Assembly (NCBI GenBank): GCA_028023455.1 | Contig: JAQFVV010006340.1 | Span: forward strand, 2,337,438 to 2,401,437 | Length of the DNA stretch: 64,000 nucleotides | From: Epiperipatus broadwayi | Taxonomy: Eukaryota; Onychophora; Udeonychophora; Euonychophora; Peripatidae | Direction: 5' to 3' | Shown: piece after piece, positions 12,446 through 23,325 of the stretch | Position numbering within the stretch: position 1 is the stretch's first letter | How the letters are laid out: every line of letters begins with the position of its first letter | Translations under genes and position numbers: made by a program | The notes under the pieces: model-generated | What the model saw: the letters and a program-made list of their open reading frames with translations, nothing else | What the model was told of the DNA's origin: nothing | The model's database searches: none

Positions 12446-14082
12446 TTTTAAAACCAAATAATCACTGTTTTTCATCTGTGCAATGTGTTTGAAAAAAAAA
12501 AGACTTTTCTTTATAATTGCACAGCAAGGCTGCTGATAATTTATGCCATCTTTGTTTTATTTTTCTTTAACCAAATAACGATTGGTTTTAAATCTGTTGT
12601 TATTAGTTAAGTGTTCTGAATGAAATCTGTTTAAAAATGCATTATTACTTACTTACATGTGCTACAAGAAGGCTGAAAATAATAATGTAACCTGCTACAA
12701 ATCAGCCTTGACAAAAATTGGGTAAGAATTTTTCTTGAAGATTTTTATAAATATGTTTTTAAAATATTTAAGTGCCTTTTTCATCATTTCAAAGCAGAAC
12801 ATAATTACTTTGATAAATATAAGTTTCCATGTACATTTAGTATTGCTTTTTAATATATATTAATCACTGCTTTAGAATCTTTTTGAAAAGTACTTATTTT
12901 TGATGCTTTTTCATAATTTCAAAGCAGAGCAAAATTAATTTGATAAATTTTTGGGAGACAATTAGAACCTCTCTGGTGTAATGTTCTTACTGCTTTTTTA
13001 GCATACATAAATTCCTGCTTTGAAATGTAATGGCAAAGGCATATTTGAAAATGTTAAAAGTATTTTATTTCATTACTTAAACGGATAAAATTTAGTATAT
13101 ATTTTTGAAAACTACATCATCCCCCATTATCAGTTAATGAGGTTCATTACTTTTTAGATATTTACATTATAGTTTTACTATTTTTGCTGTAATTCTAATT
13201 TCATTGCATTTTCTTGGTTTTTTTAATTTGTATTTTAAAAGGATTTGTGTGATTTAGTCATTTTAATTTGCCCATTTCAGCTACTTTTGGTTAAAAATTC
13301 TGTATTGTGGCTGTGTAATTTTTACATTTGACTTATTTCAGTGTTTTTTATTTATTGTTCATCAATAATTTGAGGGGATTTTTCTATTTATTTTTTGTGC
13401 CATCTATGATGATGCATATTTGCAAATTTTGCAAGCTAAATATTGATGAAATTCTAGTTTGATAATTTGTGAACATTTTTAATGAAGATTCATCCATCAT
13501 TGTTCATTTTTTAGACATAGTTTTACTGTTTTTTTGCTGTAATTCGAATTTCATAGCCTTTTTTTTTGTTTTTTTTTTAATTTGTATTTTAGAAAGATTT
13601 GTGTGATTTAGTCATTTCAATTTGTCTATTTTGATGATTTGAGATGATTTTTCCCACGTTCCTCCATTGTTCTTTGTTTGATTTAGTCATGTCAACTTGT
13701 CCATTTCGATGATTTGTTGTTTGATTGCTACTTTCACCGATTTCGGTTTTTTCAATTTGAATTTTATAGCATTTTCTTGGTTTTTTTATAATTTATACTT
13801 TCGATGTATTTGTTTGATATAAATTGCCTCAAAAGTGACAATTTCTTGATTGGGGGGGGCAGGTTTGTCGTATTTTCACTGATTTATGTTTTTTTTTAAT
13901 TTAAATTTTATACCATTTTCTTGGTTTTTTTATAATTTGTACTTTCGATGTATTTGTTTGATTGCCTCAAGTATTTTTTATGATTTCAGTATTTTTATTT
14001 TTATCACTTGCACACTTCTTGCCACTTGTTGATGGTACTGCAGCATCACCCAGTGGCCACATGTGGTGTAAGTTACAACTAC
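12446..14082. repeat. Foldback right arm
   Basis: Uninterrupted inverted copy of the left arm. Near 12840-12880 it preserves the pre-insertion version of the site occupied by LTR array A in the left arm, so it acts as a paralogous empty site. Confidence 0.75.
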
Positions 14083-14090
14083 TTAAAATA
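14083..14090. repeat. Candidate target-site duplication, right
   Basis: TTAAAATA immediately outside the right arm, the partner of 2515-2522. Confidence 0.55.
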
Positions 14091-14112
14091 GTTATAATTT
14101 AGTTAATATTCC

Positions 14113-14334
14113 CTGAGTCTCTTGCTCCATCCTTTGCTACTGCCAGCACATGAACTAAGGAATTCCAAGTGTGGCCTCATATATGTCATTCATAGGGTAG
14201 TAAGTGATGGATTGTTGATGGAGGAGCTGAGGTGCGATCAGGTTCGAGGTCTCAACCTTCATCTAGATCAGCCTTGGTATAATTTGCCAAAACTCTGGAT
14301 TTTGTTGCATGAATGTACAAATTTGTCCATTACA
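14113..14334 (+). repeat. 3' end of an LTR (fragment H), related to LTR F
   Basis: This stretch aligns loosely with 27585-27800: both have 'gtcattc.tagggt', a run resembling 'gatcag..t', a 'ctggatt' segment and 'gaatgtacaaa', and both end in CCATTACA or CTGTTACA followed by ATAT. It holds GGTTCGAGGTC, which resembles a polymerase III B box, so a tRNA-derived SINE is the alternative. The start is not visible; the foldback element may have landed inside this LTR. Confidence 0.45.
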
Positions 14335-15070
14335 ATATGAATAACAGTCATATAATTTTACTACCACTTAAGTTATATTTAATAGAATGTGAAATATGTT
14401 GTGTCAATAATCAATATAATAGTTTTCTATAGATCAGTCATTATTGTTTTATTAAAATGTGAAATAGCCATGCAAGTAATGTGTTGAAGAAATTTTTCTA
14501 TCACAATACTGAGAATACTTATGGTTCATTAGATTGTCATACTTCCATAAAGAACTGACCATTAACTTCTGTAAGTTAACATATATTTGCAAATGTTCAT
14601 TATTCAATTAAATAAATAGTGCAAATGAATTCATTAAGTAAATATCACTATTGATTAAATAACTTTTTTAGAAGTCGTTAGTTTATGTAATAATGTATCT
14701 TCATTGTTTATTTTTCATTTAATATGAAGTGCAGCCTATTCATTAATGTTTACAACTTTTATATACTCTTATATTGATGACAAGTTTTAATTTATAAATA
14801 CATATGTTATCTTTTAATCAGACAAAATGATTTTTATTTTAAAAATAAGAATCAATCTTTTTTCATGTTGTAAAAACCAAAACAAAAAATTATTTTTATG
14901 TATATTTATAAATACTTTTTATCCAAATTTCAAAATAAACATATACAGTGAAGTAATGAACTAAACCCTATTTTGTCCCAAGCCCTCATAATGAGCTTTA
15001 TATTTTGTTGATAACTATTTAATAAAATAATAATATACATATTGTTTATTAAACTGCAAGTGTAGAATAC

Positions 15071-15076
<6 letters not shown>
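14335..15076. other. A+T-rich stretch, nothing recognised
   Basis: No reading frame, repeat partner or regulatory signal of note was seen. Confidence 0.5.

Positions 15077-15102
<26 letters not shown>
15077..15102. repeat. (TA)n flanking element B
   Basis: Short alternating TA tract ending exactly where element B begins. Confidence 0.85.
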
Positions 15103-16857
15103 TGTAAATATCGATAAGTCTATCTATATTTTAAAAAATTGTCATTTGTTATTAAAAAAAAATCTCTTTGAGTTGATGTTTATATATGAAGTATTATTGT
15201 TTATGGTTATTAAGTATAGTTATTGTTTGAAGTTATTATTTTATTTATATGTTGATGGTACATCGTTATGAATATTTAATTATTATAAATAAATAAAGAC
15301 ATATAAATTGTTGATTATATAAAAAAATTATTTTATTTGCAGTGATTATTAAAAAAATGCAATATTATTATTTATGTATATTTTTAAAGCTGTCAAATAA
15401 ATTTTCAATTTAATATTTTTTATATATATATGCTTGATATTTTTTTTTTTTAATGTTAATTGTTTAAAAGAAAACATGTGTAACAAGGGTTTTCAAAACA
15501 GCATTTGCTAGCACGTGGAACAACAGCAACAACAATAAAAAGAAGCCATTATTATTATTATTAAGATAGTAATAAAACCAACTGAAGGATAAAATTTTGT
15601 TGTACTTTGTTTCTTTGAAATTACCATTCTTCAGAATATTGGAATAAGATAGATTTCTATGGTAAATACATAAATTATGACAGGCTAATCGAGATATATC
15701 GCAGCCAAGAGGCTGCACCATTTCTTTCATTTATTCCAAGGCAGTTTAAAATGAGACAACTAAGAAAATTTCAATATATGTATTTCATCGCGTCTGAAGC
15801 CGAAATTTGACATAGCTATCTGGAATCTATAATGGTCAATCTAATAATAATCTGGAGGTAACTAGAATTAATATATTGGATTTAACACTTCAATTTATTT
15901 ATTTATTTTTCAAGGAAAGAAATTTTAAAAGAATAAAATATACATATATCCAAGAATTGACAATTTTCTCTAACGTGATAGTTTCCTCACCTTCACTAGA
16001 ATGCATTCTAATATTAAACGGATAAAGAAATAAAACAAAGGAATAAGTTGACTTTTGAAGGAAAACTGGACATGTGAACTTTGAAAGGTAGTTAATAATT
16101 TTATATGTATAAATGATATATAAATATATTTTTGAGATTGATATTTTTGTTTACTTTTATTTTTCATTATAAAAATATAACGTTTTATAAATAGTCAATT
16201 CAAGCGTCTTGTTTTCTAACAGCAATAAACGTTTAACAGGTGTTAAAATTAATACTTAAGTAATTTAAAATCTTAAAGTATGGCTTATAGGTTTGGGTTG
16301 TATATGAATTGTTATATATATTTTAATAAGTAAATTTATATTCGTAAATTTTTTTATTATAAAATTTTTATCATTAATTTATTTATTTTCATTTTTTTTT
16401 TTTAAACTTCGTATAATAATTCTTATGCATGCCAAAACAATAATTATATGTATTTGCTGTATGTAATATTTTTTTTTTTATTATTTTAAATATCTGAAAA
16501 GTATAAGTATGGATTTGTATTTATATTCATATCTACTTGTTAAGCATAGATATGTCTTTATATATTTAATATATATACTTATTGCAAGTATATATGTATG
16601 TTTATTATTTGGGTTTGTATTTAAAACATTGATATTACCTAAAATTAAACCATAATATATAATAAAGGATGTACTATTTGTTTTATAAGTAACGTCTTTG
16701 TAATTTATTTGAAAGAGCGGTAATATATTATTCTTATTTTTCTTTTAATGCTAGAGTCATTATGAAATTAATTGAATTCACAATTTATTTATATATAACC
16801 GGGATAATTTTGTCTTTCTTCAATTTAAATGGAATGCAGCAAGTACGTTCCATTACA
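15103..16857 (+). repeat. Element B 5' LTR
   Basis: 1755 bases, TGTAAATA to CATTACA. It contains TATAAATAG at 16186. Open frames on its minus strand recur in the other LTR but look like composition artefacts. Confidence 0.85.
16186..16194 (+). promoter_or_regulatory. TATA box, element B 5' LTR
   Basis: TATAAATAG, a canonical TATA element about 1.08 kb into the LTR, conserved at 21771-21779. This would place U3 at about 1.1 kb and R plus U5 at about 0.65 kb. Confidence 0.5.
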
Positions 16858-16859
16858 TT

Positions 16860-16877
16860 TGGCGCAACAACTAGGGC
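16860..16877 (+). promoter_or_regulatory. Candidate primer binding site, element B
   Basis: TGGCGCAACAACTAGGGC two bases after the LTR. It shares the TGGCGC start and the spaced AAC and GGGC blocks with the Gypsy-type site complementary to tRNA-Lys, but the centre differs, so the tRNA is not certain. Confidence 0.6.
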
Positions 16878-18563
16878 TCGAAATAAGCTAATTAGGGCTT
16901 GAAATACCCCACATACCTGAGAGATGTGTAGTATATATATTTATGTGAGATATATAGTTTAAAGAAAGAGAAGCATTTTTGTGTGTTTAATTTTTTTTAT
17001 ATAAATGGAAATATTTTGGCCTTATGTTTAGATGGTGATTGTTACTGTTATTGTATTTTTTTTAATGATGAAAGATAAATATAGTCATGAAGCAGTTTAA
17101 TTTCAATTTAAAAATTATATTGATGGTGTTAAATTATAGCATAATAATTTTGTCCATATTTGGAAAGTTTATGTTGTAGAAAATCTATAATTTTGAAGGT
17201 TGGATTGGATATTTGATTGTTGGAGTTTGGTTGGTTCTGTTGCAAGAATTGATGTTGGATGGGGAATTTTTGTCATTGTCTTGAGGATGTGATGCATTCA
17301 TGTCACTTGTGATTGATTGATCTCATTTATTGCTCCAACCCAAATTTTGATGTTTATTATTATTTATCATGAAGCAGTTAACAGTAGTCCTGCCATGATT
17401 TTACCTCTAAAACTCCAGAGAGAGTAAGGTATAATTATTTTGATATATGTATAATATTTGCCTCTAAGTCTCCCAAAGATGAGCAAGGAAATATTTTATA
17501 AATAATAGCCCCTAAGACTTGGATGTAAGGAGGGCAGTGTAATAGTGTTTTCAGAAAATTATTATGGGTTGTAGTAGCTTGGATAGAATGAAATGTGATA
17601 GTCATCTAAGTGTTCATGAAACATTGTATGCTTTAGGAGTAATGATTGAATTCTTTTATCTATATCAAAGTTGTGAAGTGCTAATCAATCTTTTGGCTGT
17701 CAGTATCTGTCGGATCTTTGGAGGAATAGATAAGTATATAACTTAAATATATAACACCAAACTTAAGGGCTTGGTTAATTGACTATTCTTGGTGACAAAT
17801 AATCTATTACATTGATTATCAATTAGGGTTTGAAAACAAACATATCAATGTTATATTTTCCATTATAAGTGACTTTTAAACATGAAGTTCAATTAGTGAA
17901 TGTTTGTTGATAGTAAACTGCATTAGTACAATTTTAGTAAAATAGTGTTTTGGGCACAAAAGTAAATAATTAGTGAAGTTGATTTTTTTTTTTTTATGTA
18001 TATAAAATGTTATTAAGTTTTAAGGTCCAGAAAATTTATAGGTATCAATTTAGTAAGTTTATGCTTAACTACCATTATCTTGAGTGCGAAAGTTATCTCA
18101 CAATATTATTGAATTGGTTGTTTTCAAGGCATGTGAACATTTTATTGTATTTTAAATATTTCAAGGTTATATTGAATTTGATATGAAATTTCCACATTTC
18201 AATATTGTATAAGTGTAGAATATTTATTATCATTAAATATAAATAAATGTTATTTAGTGATATCAGTTGTTACTCTCTACATATATATATATATATTAGA
18301 GAAATTTGTTGATGTTATAGTGATAGAAGAGACTTTTTATAAGCCAATAAGTTTATGAGTTCTAACAACTGAAATTTAGATTGTCGGATAGCTATTATGT
18401 ATTATAAAATTAAAAAGGCTTGTACTTTGCTTAGTTGAATAATTGCTTGTTGGAATAATGATTGGAGATGGTGAGCCCTTGATCTGTGGTAATTACTATA
18501 TAGAAATATATATATATCTTAGATATTTTTTTTTTTTGGTATAATATTGCAATTCTAATAATA
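16878..18563 (+). other. Element B leader (1.7 kb)
   Basis: Sequence between the primer site and the first ORF. It holds only short frames, of which the longest (17564-17746) has no recognisable motif. The length is unusual for a retroelement leader and could house packaging signals or an eroded upstream region; that is inference. Confidence 0.5.
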
Positions 18564-20147
18564 ATGGACAACAGTAGTGAAATGCCAGTTAGTGGTGATT
18601 TTGATTTAAGAGATTTTATGGAAAAATTTAGAGCTGAGATAAACACAAATTATGAGAGACTAGAGTCTAAATATGATAAACTAGAATCTAGATTAAAAAC
18701 AAATTCTGATGATCTTAGAGCTGAGATGAAAACCAACTCTAATGAATTAAAAGATCTTAGAGCTGAGATGAAAACCAACTCTAATGAATTAAAAGATCTT
18801 AGAGCTGAGATACAAACGAATTCTGATGAACTTTCCCAGAAACTAGAATCTAGATTAAAAACAAATTCTGATGAACTTTCCCAGAAATTAGAGACTAGTT
18901 TAAAAAATAACTCTGATGAACTAAAAGAGGAACTTAGAACTGAGATGAAAGTCAATTCTAATAAATTTTATAAGGAAATAAAAGATGAATTAAAAGCTCT
19001 GGTAGATAATAGTGTTAGAAGAGTAGAAGTAAAATTTGATGAAAAGATGGAAAAATACAGAGAAGAGACAATGGTTGAAGCTAATTCTTTAAAAGCAAAA
19101 TTTGAGGAAATAAGTAGTGAAATGAGGGAAGAAAATCAAGGAATTATAGCCAGATTAGAAGTAGTTGAAAGAAAGACTATAAAGAAACCTAAAATTTTTG
19201 ATGAATACTATAGTGAGGATAAAAGAATTGATGAATCTGTAGAAATAAAATTAAATTCTTTAGGTGAAAAATATCTAAAGTTATTAGACAATGAATTACT
19301 AAAGATTACGGATAATACCAGTAATAAATTTAAAGATAAAATGCAAAATCTAGTTCAAAAATGTACCATTAATTGTGGAAACGTTTATACAAAAATTAAT
19401 ATTTACAAAGAAATATTCTTTACAAGAATTAACAATATAATATGTAATGTAAATTTTATGAAAGTAGAAATTGATCCAAATAGAGATTTAGGCAAAGCCA
19501 AAATAAAACTTAAATTCAGAAGTAAGGAGAAAATTAAAATAGATTTTCTTAAAGAGATAATTTATCCCAATAAAAATATGAAGAAAATTAAAGTAAAATT
19601 CAAAGAGATGAGTAGAGAAAAGTTTAAAATAAATTATCTTAAAGGAAGTATAGATTTTATAAAAGATATTGGAAAAGCCAAAGTTAGACTTAAAGTTATA
19701 GAAGGAATGATAAATAATATTGGTTTTCTTAGAGAGAATATTGACAAGGAAAGAGATGTAGGGAAAATAATGGTAAAATTTAAAAGAATAAATGAAAAGA
19801 TATTTAATTTAATTCTTAGCAGAAAGATTATTGATAAAGAAAAAGAAATTGGCAAAGCCAAAATTAAACTTAAAATGAGAAGTGATGATGTGATTAGTAA
19901 AGATTTTCTTCGAGAAAATATAGCTAAGGAAAGAGATTTAAATAAACCTAAAGTTAAACTGAAAAGACTTAATATAGAACAGAATGATTTTCAAAATGAT
20001 TTTCAGAAATTTTTTAATGCTGAAGTTGTATTACATCAATCTGATTTGCAATTTTTAAAGGATTATTTGGAAAATTTGAATGAATACCATTCAAAATTGT
20101 CCAGAGAATTATTTTTAATTGAACGTAGAACAAGTGAAGTAAAATAA
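18564..20147 (+). CDS. Element B ORF: 527-residue coiled-coil protein with 14- and 30-residue repeats, Gag position
   Basis: The ATG at 18564 is the first in frame after a T-rich run and opens the only long frame in the element; a 527-codon frame is very unlikely by chance at this base composition. Residues about 15-160 are a heptad-rich acidic and basic coiled coil built from repeats like LRAEMKTNSNELKD; two 42-base units at 18711-18752 and 18753-18794 are identical. Residues about 300-472 hold six units of exactly 30 residues with the core GKAKIKLK (starting at about residues 310, 340, 370, 400, 430, 460), each followed near its end by FL(K/R)E. The last 50 residues are again helical. No zinc knuckle, major homology region, signal peptide or membrane segment is seen. 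Position suggests a Gag-like or assembly protein; nucleic-acid binding by the basic repeats is inference. Family not recognised. Confidence 0.75.
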   Translation: MDNSSEMPVSGDFDLRDFMEKFRAEINTNYERLESKYDKLESRLKTNSDDLRAEMKTNSNELKDLRAEMKTNSNELKDLRAEIQTNSDELSQKLESRLKTNSDELSQKLETSLKNNSDELKEELRTEMKVNSNKFYKEIKDELKALVDNSVRRVEVKFDEKMEKYREETMVEANSLKAKFEEISSEMREENQGIIARLEVVERKTIKKPKIFDEYYSEDKRIDESVEIKLNSLGEKYLKLLDNELLKITDNTSNKFKDKMQNLVQKCTINCGNVYTKINIYKEIFFTRINNIICNVNFMKVEIDPNRDLGKAKIKLKFRSKEKIKIDFLKEIIYPNKNMKKIKVKFKEMSREKFKINYLKGSIDFIKDIGKAKVRLKVIEGMINNIGFLRENIDKERDVGKIMVKFKRINEKIFNLILSRKIIDKEKEIGKAKIKLKMRSDDVISKDFLRENIAKERDLNKPKVKLKRLNIEQNDFQNDFQKFFNAEVVLHQSDLQFLKDYLENLNEYHSKLSRELFLIERRTSEVK

Positions 20148-20462
20148 AGACTTACTCAAGTTGACGATGTTTATAAAGATAGTCAAAGGAAAAGTAAGAT
20201 TATCTGATAAAATAGCAACTGTTATTGATAAAGTTAAGAATTATGTTAATGCTTATGATCAAGTTACTATTTATGTAAAGAATATAGATGCAGAATCTAA
20301 GGAATTCATAGCAAAATCTTTAGGTACTTATCTCAAAATTATTCAAAAGCAATTGAATTATACCAAAATGCTATATGAAAATCTTGTAAATTAAAGCAAA
20401 CTTCTTCACAAAGTTCAACATACTGGAAATTCTTTACAAGAAGAATTAAAAAGGCACTTTTG
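20148..20462 (+). pseudogene. Decayed 3' extension of the element B ORF
   Basis: After the TAA at 20145, the same frame stays open and protein-like to about 20208. The +1 frame is then open to 20394 (a 77-codon frame counted from TTG at 20161, first ATG at 20167) and reads on after its stop to about 20462. Lysine-rich helical composition resembles the main ORF, so this is probably its former C-terminus, broken by a stop, a frameshift and a second stop. A programmed shift cannot be excluded but no slippery site was identified. Confidence 0.5.
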
Positions 20463-20665
20463 ATTATTATTATTATTTTTTTTTTTTAGAAAACTTGGAC
20501 AAATATCTAGATGATCTGAAAGATAGATATAAATAAATGAATATGGTTATTAATAAGAAAAATAATATTCTTTAAACCATGTTAGTCCTTAGAAAGATTA
20601 CAAATTTGAGAAGTTTTTCGATATCTCATAATTCATTAGTTATCTGCAAAGACATTTTTTTTTTC

Positions 20666-20682
20666 GGTGGATTAGAGGGTAT
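20666..20682 (+). promoter_or_regulatory. Candidate polypurine tract, element B
   Basis: GGTGGATTAGAGGGTAT directly before the 3' LTR. It is purine-rich with a few pyrimidines and in the correct place for plus-strand priming, though weaker than classic tracts. Confidence 0.45.
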
Positions 20683-22438
20683 TGTAAATATCGATAAGTC
20701 TATCTATATTTTAAAAAATTGTCATTTGTTATTAAAAAAAAAAATCTCTTTGAGTTGATGTTTATATATGAAGTATTATTGTTTATGGTTATTAGGTATA
20801 GTTATTGTTTGAAGTTATTATTTTATTTATATGTTGATGGTACATCGTTATGAATATTTAATTATTATAAATAAATAAAGACATATAAATTGTTGATTAT
20901 ATAAAAAAATTATTTTATTTGCAGTGATTATTAAAAAAATGCAATATTATTATTTATGTATATTTTTAAAGCTGTCAAATAAATTTTCAATTTAATATTT
21001 TTATATATATATATGCTTGATATTTTATTTTTTTTTAATGTTAATTGTTTAAAAGAAAACATGTGTAACAAGGGTTTTCAAAACAGCATTTGCTAGCACG
21101 TGGAACAACAGCAACAACAATAAAAGAAGCCATTATTATTATTATTAAGATAGTGATAAAACCAACTAAAGGATAAAATTTTGTTGTACTTTGTTTCTTT
21201 GAAATTACCATTCTTCAGAATATTGGAATAAGATAGATTTCTATGGTAAATACATAAATTATGACAGGCTAATCGAGATATATCGCAGCCAAGAGGCTGC
21301 ACCGTTTCTTTCATTTATTCCAAGGCAGTTTAAAATGAGACAACTAAGAAAATTTCAATATATGTATTTCATCGCGTCTGAAGCCGAAATTTGACATAGC
21401 TATCTGGAATCTATAATGGTCAATCTAATAATAATCTGGAGGTAACTAAAATTAATATATTGGATTTAACATTTCAATTTATTTATTTATTTTTCAAGGA
21501 AAGAAATTTTAAAAGAATAAAAATATACATATATCCAAGAATTGACAATTTTCTCTAACGTGATAGTTTCCTCACCTTCACTAGAATGCATTCTAATATT
21601 AAACGGATAAAGAAATAAAACAAAGGAATAAGTTGACTTTTGAAGGAAAACTGGACATGTGAACTTTGAAAGGTAGTTAATAATTTTATATGTATAAATG
21701 ATATATAAATATATTTTTGAGATTGATATTTTTGTTTACTTTTATTTTTCATTATAAAAATATAACGTTTTATAAATAGTCAATTCAAGCGTCTTGTTTT
21801 CTAACAGCAATAAACGTTTAACAGGTGTTAAAATTAATACTTAAGTAATTTAAAATCTTAAAGTATGGCTTATAGGTTTGGGTTGTATATGAATTGTTAT
21901 ATATATTTTAATAAGTAAATTTATATTCGTAAATTTTTTTATTATAAAATTTTTATCATTAATTTATTTATTTTCATTTTTTTTTTTTAAACTTCGTATA
22001 ATAATTCTTATGCATGCCAAAACAATAATTATATGTATTTGCTGTATGTAATATTTTTTTTTTATTATTTTAAATATCTGAAAAGTATAAGTATGGATTT
22101 GTATTTATATTCATATCTACTTGTTAAGCATAGATATGTCTTTATATATTTAATATATATACTTATTGCAAGTATATATGTATGTTTATTATTTGGGTTT
22201 GTATTTAAAACATTGATATTACCTAAAATTAAACCATAATATATAATAAAGGATGTACTATTTGTTTTATAAGTAACGTCTTTGTAATTTATTTGAAAGA
22301 GCGGTAATATATTATTCTTATTTTTCTTTTAATGCTAGAGTCATTATGAAATTAATTGAATTCACAATTTATTTATATATAACCGGGATAATTTTGTCTT
22401 TCTTCAATTTAAATGGAATGCAGCAAGTACGTTCCATT

Positions 22439-22441
<3 letters not shown>
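20683..22441 (+). repeat. Element B 3' LTR
   Basis: 1759 bases, nearly identical to 15103-16857; the differences seen are a few substitutions and homopolymer length changes. Right edge TTACA is followed by (TA)n. Confidence 0.85.

Positions 22442-22470
<29 letters not shown>
22442..22470. repeat. (TA)n flanking element B
   Basis: Alternating TA tract directly after the 3' LTR of B. Confidence 0.85.
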
Positions 22471-22473
<3 letters not shown>

Positions 22474-22555
22474 CTGTGTAACACAGACACTTTTTTATAT
22501 AAAATATATTGCAAATGATCAAATTTCAATGTTAAAATTTATCCATAATGTTGCC

Positions 22556-23325
22556 TTCTATATATAAAATTAAAAATAATTTAAAACAAAATTGAAATAG
22601 CCAAGTCACTATAAAAAATACATCTATCCAGCTTTCATTCAGTAATGAAATCTCTTCAAGATATTTCTTTTTACACAATCACATGACCAATTACCCTACA
22701 TTACCCCCTTCTCCATGTACATCATTTACATTATTGTTTTTTTACATTCGAATATCAGTCTTTCAAGCTAATTGTACAAACGATTTGTGAGTGTTAATAA
22801 TAAATGAATACTTTCTCACCAATACAAGATATAGTATTTATGCAGGAATAAAAGGAATCCTCTTATCCCTACAACTCAAATATTTATATATGAGCAAATC
22901 CGAAGTACTGGCAAAGCGTTGGCACAATTAGCTTGAAGGGCTGATATTCGAATGTAAATAAAATTGTATACAGACGCTATATAAAATAAATGCTTATTTA
23001 TATATTATTATTGTTTTTTAGATTTGTAAATATATATATATATATATATTATGAGAAAAAATGACTGTAATAAGTTTATTCATTTTTGTGCACATATATG
23101 TAATTTACTAATTATATTTAATGTATGTATTGTAATGGAATGAAAATATTGTCCACTGGTTGAATTGCTGTAAGATAAATGGTCATGTGATTGTGTAAAA
23201 AGAAACATTTTGAAAAGATCCCATTAAGGAATGATAGCCGATTGATGTATTAAATATTCTTTTTTATTTATAATGGGTTGCCTATTTCAATTTTGGTTTA
23301 AATTAATTATTTTTTAATATAAATA
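22556..23325. mobile_element. Foldback or MITE-like element with nested inverted repeats
   Basis: The outer arms, about 22556-22705 and 23160-23325, are inverted copies sharing 'caaaattgaaatag' and 'tttttacacaatcacatgac'. Nested inside, 22743-22775 pairs with 22925-22958 ('acattcgaatatcag', 'caagctaattgt'). A short (TA)n lies at 23030-23050. No coding sequence, so a non-autonomous DNA transposon is most likely. Confidence 0.7.

Larger units (their letters stand above)
2523..14082. mobile_element. Large foldback transposon (long inverted arms), interrupted by LTR array A
   Basis: The left side (2523-3766 continued at 11751-about 12153) is the inverted, diverged copy of the right side (about 12446-14082). 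Landmarks such as 'gtaacttacaccacatgtgg' at the left end, and its complement at the right end, can be followed through both arms. TTAAAATA lies directly outside both ends, a candidate 8-bp target duplication. Eight-base duplications are known from hAT and P-type DNA transposons; arms with internal subrepeats recall FB or Galileo elements, which is analogy only. The loop holds no recognisable transposase, so this is non-autonomous. Removing the 8-kb insertion leaves a native element of about 3.6 kb. Confidence 0.8.
15103..22441 (+). mobile_element. LTR retroelement B, non-autonomous, with a repeat-rich coiled-coil ORF
   Basis: Two direct repeats of about 1.76 kb (15103-16857 and 20683-22441) start TGTAAATATCG, end GTTCCATTACA and are nearly identical, implying recent insertion. 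A primer-site-like TGG motif follows the left LTR after two bases, and a purine-rich run precedes the right LTR. Both outer edges abut (TA)n, so the target duplication cannot be measured. The 3.8-kb interior has a 1.7-kb leader, one 527-codon ORF in the place normally taken by gag, and a decayed extension. No protease, RT, RNase H or integrase motif was found, so mobilisation would depend on proteins from another element. Confidence 0.85.

Noticed and set aside
16833-16877. Considered element B a host gene flanked by a segmental duplication
   Set aside because: TG...CA ends, a TGG primer-like site at the left LTR, a purine run before the right LTR and TA flanks fit an LTR element better.
18431-19861. 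Minus-strand frames opposite the 527-codon ORF
   Set aside because: Shadows of the plus-strand coding sequence and its repeats.
15464-21752. Minus-strand frames of 65-88 codons in the element B LTRs
   Set aside because: One copy is shortened by a one-base change in an A-run; composition is low-complexity (Asn, Leu, Cys runs). Not genes.
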